Source: Bacteroidota bacterium
GTDB taxonomy: Bacteria; Bacteroidota; Bacteroidia; Chitinophagales; Chitinophagaceae
Reading direction: 5' to 3'
DNA: 64,000 nt
Assembly: GCA_023422565.1 (NCBI GenBank)
Contig: JAFAGR010000077.1
Location: forward strand, 31,123 to 95,122
The position numbers were made by a program, and so were the translations under genes. The notes under the pieces are model-generated. The model was not told the DNA's origin. It searched no databases and was given only the letters and a program-made list of their open reading frames with translations. Positions 60,139-64,000 of this stretch are shown here, piece by piece (the stretch's first letter is position 1; each line of letters starts with the position of its first letter).

Positions 60139-61338
60139 TTAATTTTCTTTTGTTGTTGAATTCAGAATTTCCCTGTTGATCTTTTCCGCTTCACCGGAGT
60201 TCTCGGGTATGTTATTCTCTATGCGGTTTGCTTCGGCGAAATCATTCGCATCTGCCGGCCGGTCTATTTCACTTAATTTCAAATCAGGATCGTTCACATC
60301 ACTCACGCTATGAATATTCATCAGCAGGTTCGGGCTTAAGCCACCCATCACTTCACTGATCGTTTCCTTGGGAGTCACTGTGGCATCATCATATTTATTC
60401 AAACTGATCACGGAATGCCTGCTAATTGTGGTGAGGCCTTCGATCGTCCAGTCGGAAGTTTTCTTTTTATCAAACCTGCATGTATTGCATATCCAGCCAG
60501 GCTTTCCGTCAAAACTTTGCACCTCGCCCCATGGGTCTTTGCGTGAAGTGACGCGATATACTTCTTCGCCGCGCATCCATAAGGTTACCTTTCCGCAACA
60601 CTTAGGGTTTTCACAATTCCGGTGCGCATCCATTGGCTTAGTGAACCAAACCCGGTTCTTAAAGCGGAAGGTGCGATCGGTAAGCGCGCCCACCGGGCAA
60701 ACGTCAATCATATTACCGCTGAAATCATTATCGATAGCGCGGGAAATGTAGGTTGATATAGCCGCATGGTCGCCGCGATCAACAATACCATGAACGCGTT
60801 GATCCGTGATCTGGTCGGCCACGTAGGTACAACGGTAGCAGAGAATGCAACGCGTCATATGCAATTGAATGTACGGGCCGATATCTTCCCTTACAAAAGT
60901 GCGGCGGGCGAATTCGTAGCGCGTGCCCACTTTTCCGTGCTCGTAACTAAGATCTTGCAGATGGCATTCACCGGCCTGGTCACATATCGGGCAATCCAGC
61001 GGATGATTGATCAGCAAGAATTCTACAACGCCATTTCTTGCATCGAGCACTCTCTCGCTGGTGATGTTTTTCACGATCATACCGTCCATCACGCCTGTTC
61101 TGCAAGATGCAACCAACTTGGGCATCGGGCGTGGATCTGCTATTGAGCCGGCGGCAACTTCCACCAGGCAGGTGCGGCATTTACCGCCGCTGCCCTCGAG
61201 CTTGCTGTAATAGCACATCGCCGGAGGCGCCACCTCGCCGCCAATGGCGCGCGCAGCATTAAGTATGGTAGTTCCGGGATCGACCTCGATAGTGATGTTG
61301 TCGATCGTAACTTTTATTTTTTTTACATCTTCCGACAT
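60139..61338 (-). CDS. nuoG: NADH-quinone oxidoreductase subunit G, short form
   Basis: 399-residue form. It has the N-terminal [2Fe-2S] (CYYSKLEGSGGKCRTCLVE), the His-liganded cluster (HPLDCPICDQAGECHLQD), and the [4Fe-4S] (CILCYRCTYVADQ ... DVCPVGALTD) ligands, then CENPKCCGKVTLWMRGEEVYRV and a C-terminal tail of low complexity. The long molybdopterin-like domain of E. coli NuoG is absent, as in other Bacteroidota forms. It lies 46 bases after the GxxExxY gene. Confidence 0.94.
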   Translation of the reverse strand: MSEDVKKIKVTIDNITIEVDPGTTILNAARAIGGEVAPPAMCYYSKLEGSGGKCRTCLVEVAAGSIADPRPMPKLVASCRTGVMDGMIVKNITSERVLDARNGVVEFLLINHPLDCPICDQAGECHLQDLSYEHGKVGTRYEFARRTFVREDIGPYIQLHMTRCILCYRCTYVADQITDQRVHGIVDRGDHAAISTYISRAIDNDFSGNMIDVCPVGALTDRTFRFKNRVWFTKPMDAHRNCENPKCCGKVTLWMRGEEVYRVTSRKDPWGEVQSFDGKPGWICNTCRFDKKKTSDWTIEGLTTISRHSVISLNKYDDATVTPKETISEVMGGLSPNLLMNIHSVSDVNDPDLKLSEIDRPADANDFAEANRIENNIPENSGEAEKINREILNSTTKEN

Positions 61339-61353
61339 TCCAAATAATTAATA

Positions 61354-61385
61354 TTTCACGCAAAGGCGCAAAGGAAACAAAGAAT
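61354..61385 (+). repeat. CAAAG-rich terminal repeat, left
   Basis: TTTCACGCAAAGGCGCAAAG followed by GAAACAAAGAAT. It runs to the stop codon of the GxxExxY gene. It is the inverted partner of 61886-61924: the first 13 bases (TTTCACGCAAAGG against TTTCCCGCAAAGG) agree in all but one position, and CAAAG words continue in both. Confidence 0.75.
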
Positions 61386-61777
61386 CAATAAGTGTTTATT
61401 ACCCGTTTAATCCCATCTTTCAAATACGCAACATTAAAGTTTATCAACAAGCCAAGTTTCAATCCGGTCAACTTCAAATAGGTTTGAACTTGTTTGTAAT
61501 GAACCAGTGCAACTGACTCGATTGATTTTATCTCTAACAATAATTTATTCTCAATAATAATGTCTGCCAGAAAACCTGCATTCAGTTTTATGCTCTCATG
61601 AACTACGGGAATCGGTTTTTGCCTTGCAACACTTAACCTTAGTTTTTCGAGTTCGTAACATAGAATCTCCTCATAAACACTCTCGAACAAACCCGCACCA
61701 TATCGTACATGAACTTTATATGCGATATTGACTGCTGTCTTGGCCAGTTCATTCTCTTTTTGAAGATCAATTTCCAT
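61385..61777 (-). CDS. GxxExxY protein (PDDEXK_3-like), inserted in the nuo operon
   Basis: 130-residue protein of the GxxExxY family. The name-giving motif is G29-L-F-E32-S-V-Y35. A nuclease-like centre D72 ... E82-I-K84 (ADIIIENKLLLEIKS) follows, as expected for a PDDEXK fold. The ATG 61777 is used; the longer frame starts with TTG at 61798. It lies on the operon strand between nuoF and nuoG, so it is likely co-transcribed, but it has no relation to complex I. It is bracketed by inverted CAAAG-rich repeats, a sign of an insertion. The biological role of the family is unknown. Confidence 0.88.
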   Translation of the reverse strand: MEIDLQKENELAKTAVNIAYKVHVRYGAGLFESVYEEILCYELEKLRLSVARQKPIPVVHESIKLNAGFLADIIIENKLLLEIKSIESVALVHYKQVQTYLKLTGLKLGLLINFNVAYLKDGIKRVINTY

Positions 61778-61855
61778 TATCAAATTAGTTAGTAGCAAAT
61801 TTGATAATTGATTTCAATTGCCTAAAAGAGAAAATGACTGTCTTTCAATGATCTT

Positions 61856-61877
61856 AGCAACGCTTAATTAAGTTGCT
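61856..61877. repeat. Near-palindrome upstream of the GxxExxY gene
   Basis: AGCAAC-GCTTAATTAA-GTTGCT: a 6-bp outer stem plus an inner palindromic CTTAATTAAG. No T-run follows on either strand, so it is not a classical terminator. It lies inside the putative element between the right repeat and the gene. Confidence 0.5.
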
Positions 61878-61885
61878 TTAATATT

Positions 61886-61924
61886 TTCTTTGCGCCTTTG
61901 CACTCTTTGTTCCTTTGCGGGAAA
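61886..61924 (-). repeat. CAAAG-rich terminal repeat, right
   Basis: Minus-strand TTTCCCGCAAAGGAACAAAG followed by AGTGCAAAGGCGCAAAGAA. It lies directly after the nuoF stop. It agrees at 34 of the first 37 positions with 25388-25426 and is inverted relative to 61354-61385. Confidence 0.8.
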
Positions 61925-61925
61925 C

Positions 61926-63275
61926 CTAGGCAGTTACTGCAATCGGATCCGCGTAATGCGCCAGGCCGAAGTTTTCGGTGAGGCATTTTTCAGGATTCAG
62001 CACATGCCATTCAAACTCATCACGGAAATGCCTGATCGCCGCGGCAACAGGCCATGCGGCCGCATCACCCAAGGGACAAATCGTATTTCCTTCGATCTTG
62101 CGCTGAATATCCCAGAGCAGATCGATGTCGCTCATCTTTCCTTTTCCTTTCTCAATGTTCTTCAATATTTTTTCCATCCAGCCCGTTCCTTCACGGCATG
62201 GACTACACTGTCCGCAACTTTCATGGCGGTAAAACCGCGCCAAGGTATACGTGTGGCGAACAATGCACTGGTCTTCATCCAACACAATAAACCCACCCGA
62301 GCCCATCATCGTGCCCGTTGCAAAGCCGCCATCGCTCAGGCTTTCGTAATTCATCATGCGCTTCTCTCCTTTTGCCGTAGTCAGCAAAAGATTTGCAGGA
62401 AGAATGGGAACTGATGACCCGCCGGGAATACAAGCCTTTAATCTTTTCCCATTTGGAATTCCGCCACAGTATTCATCACTGAAGATGAATTCTTCCACCG
62501 AGATCGTCATATCAATCTCATAAATGCCGGGCTTGTTGATATTACCGCAGGCAGAGATCAACTTTGTTCCGGTTGATTTTCCGACGCCGATCTTCGCATA
62601 CTCCTCTCCGCCCATATTTAAAATTGGAACAACAGCCGCGAGGGTTTCCACATTATTTACCACGGTAGGGCAATCCCATAAACCTTTAACCGCAGGGAAT
62701 GGCGGTTTGATGCGAGGGTTGCCTCGTTTGCCTTCAAGGCTTTCCAGCAAGGCGGTTTCTTCGCCGCATATATAAGCGCCTGCACCACGCTGCACATACA
62801 TTTCACAATCGAAACCGGAGCCCTGTATATTTTTTCCGAGCCAGCCATTTTGTTTTGCTTCCGCGATCGCCTGTTCAAGAATATCAGTTATCCAGTCATA
62901 CTCACCTCGGATATAGATGTAACTCGTGTTGCTCCCCAGGGCGTATGATGAAACGATCATCCCTTCTATCAACAGGTGCGGGATGAACTCCATCAGGTAG
63001 CGATCTTTAAAAGTACCGGGTTCGCTTTCATCTGCATTGCAAACAAGGTAGCGGGGCACACCTTCGGGCTTCGCAAGGAAACTCCATTTCATTCCCGTTG
63101 GGAAACCCGCGCCGCCACGGCCCCTCAGGCCACTCTTCTTCACTTCCTCAGTTATATCGGCCGGCGACATTTTCAGGGCTTTTTCCACGCTGCGGTATCC
63201 ACCCTCACGGCGGTACACTTCGTAGGATCTTATCCCTTCAACATGCGCTTTTTCTAATAGTAATTTTTTTGCCAT
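61926..63275 (-). CDS. nuoF: NADH-quinone oxidoreductase subunit F
   Basis: 449-residue subunit that binds NADH and FMN. The FMN/NADH glycine-rich loop is RGRGGAGFPTGMKWSF, the second nucleotide segment is CNADESEPGTFKDR, and the [4Fe-4S] ligands are in ESCGQCSPCREGTGW with the fourth at NTICPLGDAAAWP. It lies 34 bases after nuoE. Confidence 0.97.
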   Translation of the reverse strand: MAKKLLLEKAHVEGIRSYEVYRREGGYRSVEKALKMSPADITEEVKKSGLRGRGGAGFPTGMKWSFLAKPEGVPRYLVCNADESEPGTFKDRYLMEFIPHLLIEGMIVSSYALGSNTSYIYIRGEYDWITDILEQAIAEAKQNGWLGKNIQGSGFDCEMYVQRGAGAYICGEETALLESLEGKRGNPRIKPPFPAVKGLWDCPTVVNNVETLAAVVPILNMGGEEYAKIGVGKSTGTKLISACGNINKPGIYEIDMTISVEEFIFSDEYCGGIPNGKRLKACIPGGSSVPILPANLLLTTAKGEKRMMNYESLSDGGFATGTMMGSGGFIVLDEDQCIVRHTYTLARFYRHESCGQCSPCREGTGWMEKILKNIEKGKGKMSDIDLLWDIQRKIEGNTICPLGDAAAWPVAAAIRHFRDEFEWHVLNPEKCLTENFGLAHYADPIAVTA

Positions 63276-63309
63276 ACCTGCACAAATGCTTTAAAGCAAA
63301 TGATCAATT

Positions 63310-63816
63310 TTATTGCTGAACGCCCTCCGCATTGCGGCGGCACGTTTCAATTATTTCGTCTACACGCTGAGGAGTCAGATGTTCTTTATAATGTTTGCCT
63401 AACTGCATCATCGGCGCATAACCGCATGCACCAAGGCATTCCACGGTTTTTAATGTGAACATTCCATCGGCGGTGGTTTCGCCTACGCCAATGTTCAGTT
63501 TTTGTTTTATGTATTCAATGATCTCATCACTGCCGTTCAACATACAAGGACCCGTCTGGCATACTTCAAACAAATATTTACCAACCGGTTTCAAATTAAA
63601 CATGCTGTAAAAAGAGGCTACCTCATACACTTCGATCGGTTCAAGTTTCAGCACCGATGCCACATAATCCATTACCGGAACGTCGAGCCAGCCGTTGAAC
63701 TGCTCCTGCGCTATATGCAGCACGGGAAGCAGGGCGCTCTTATGCTTTCCTTCAGGATAACGGCGGATTATCTCCTGCACTCTCGCCATCCTTTCTTGTG
63801 TAAATTCCAACGTCAT
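63310..63816 (-). CDS. nuoE: NADH-quinone oxidoreductase subunit E
   Basis: 168-residue thioredoxin-like subunit with a [2Fe-2S] cluster: CQTGPCMLNGSDE and ECLGACGYAPMMQ supply the four cysteines. ATG 63816 (MTLEFTQERMARV) is preferred to a TTG at 63828. It lies 12 bases after nuoD. Confidence 0.96.
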   Translation of the reverse strand: MTLEFTQERMARVQEIIRRYPEGKHKSALLPVLHIAQEQFNGWLDVPVMDYVASVLKLEPIEVYEVASFYSMFNLKPVGKYLFEVCQTGPCMLNGSDEIIEYIKQKLNIGVGETTADGMFTLKTVECLGACGYAPMMQLGKHYKEHLTPQRVDEIIETCRRNAEGVQQ

Positions 63817-63828
63817 AGTTTTTCGCAA

Positions 63829-64000
63829 TTATGCATCCAGTTCACCTGCAATCAGGTTAAGGCTGCTCATTGTTATAATGGCATCGCTAAGCATGCCGCC
63901 TTTTATCAATTCAGTGTATGCCTGGTAATAAATAAAACATGGCCTGCGGAAATGCAGACGGTACGGCGTTCTTCCTCCATCGCTGATGAGGTAGAAGCCC
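63829..64000 (-). CDS. nuoD: NADH-quinone oxidoreductase subunit D, 3' end only
   Basis: The last 56 codons, cut by the right edge. The translation reads GFYLISDGGRTPYRLHFRRP and ends LNLIAGELDA, which matches the C-terminus of the NuoD/hydrogenase large subunit that faces the quinone site. The stop is at 63829-63831. nuoA-C presumably lie outside the window. Confidence 0.93.
   Translation of the reverse strand, partial: GFYLISDGGRTPYRLHFRRPCFIYYQAYTELIKGGMLSDAIITMSSLNLIAGELDA

Overview
The window looks like chromosomal DNA of a member of the Bacteroidota, most likely of the Chitinophagaceae or a close relative. This is an inference from content: a type IX secretion pair (PorP/SprF-like protein plus a PKD protein with a gliding-type C-terminal domain), a SusD-free TonB/ExbBD system with Bacteroidota-style TonB N-termini, DUF4476, a CrtYcd-type lycopene cyclase, a short NuoG, near absence of Shine-Dalgarno sequences, and promoters of the TAnnTTTG type. 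No rRNA, tRNA, CRISPR array, prophage or complete insertion sequence was seen. Coding density is high and most genes sit in tight same-strand runs.

Layout. 1-896: a VWA protein cut by the window edge. 1076-4861 (minus): symporter, O-methyltransferase, LysM glucosaminidase and hpt, spaced by 2-4 bases. 4933-6217: a LOG-family gene convergent with an outer-membrane beta-barrel gene. 6240-12241 (minus): PKD/T9SS protein, PorP/SprF partner and FAD-linked oxidase. 12354-15755 (minus): recG and a DEAD-box helicase, divergent from a CvfB-like S1 protein. 16680-20638: App1-like phosphatase, lipid kinase, L,D-transpeptidase lipoprotein and a small acidic repeat protein. 20646-24952: TRIC-type channel, then a redox/stress group (GNAT, YgiD-type dioxygenase, DoxX, YceI, NAD(P)-binding protein) divergent from a Crp/Fnr regulator. 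24953-25526: a repeat-rich gene-free stretch. 25527-28358: an Asn/Gly-rich protein, a methyltransferase, an AraC-MGMT repair fusion and a Y1-transposase-like protein that lacks its catalytic Tyr. 28332-34468 (minus): complete suf operon, sufBCDSE-DUF59, with an Rrf2 regulator as last gene. 34664-36433: DUF4476 protein and a SMUG2-like DNA glycosylase. 36683-43081 (plus): a nine-gene carotenoid operon (MarR, TspO-like, crtI, crtB, two accessory genes, crtZ, crtYcd, idi) in which almost every junction overlaps. 43092-46589: DinB, VOC, quinone-reductase-like protein and mnmE. 46665-50608: two TonB paralogs, two ExbD and one ExbB. 50833-52119: orphan MacB-type permease. 52220-64000 (minus): complex I, nuoD (partial) E F G H I J K L M N, interrupted by two foreign genes.

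The most interesting structure is in the nuo operon. A GxxExxY/PDDEXK_3-type gene sits between nuoF and nuoG, bracketed by inverted CAAAG-rich repeats of about 30-39 bp. The same repeat (34 of the first 37 positions equal) recurs twice in the gene-free stretch near 25 kb, inside 88-bp direct repeats. This suggests a small dispersed element of which one copy carries a nuclease-like gene. Other points are the Y1 protein with Glu in place of the catalytic Tyr, a set of five transcription units whose promoter -7 element ends exactly 4 bases before the ATG (predicted leaderless mRNAs), recG without any ATG/GTG/TTG start before its conserved N-terminus, and an unrecognised secreted protein gene between nuoJ and nuoK.
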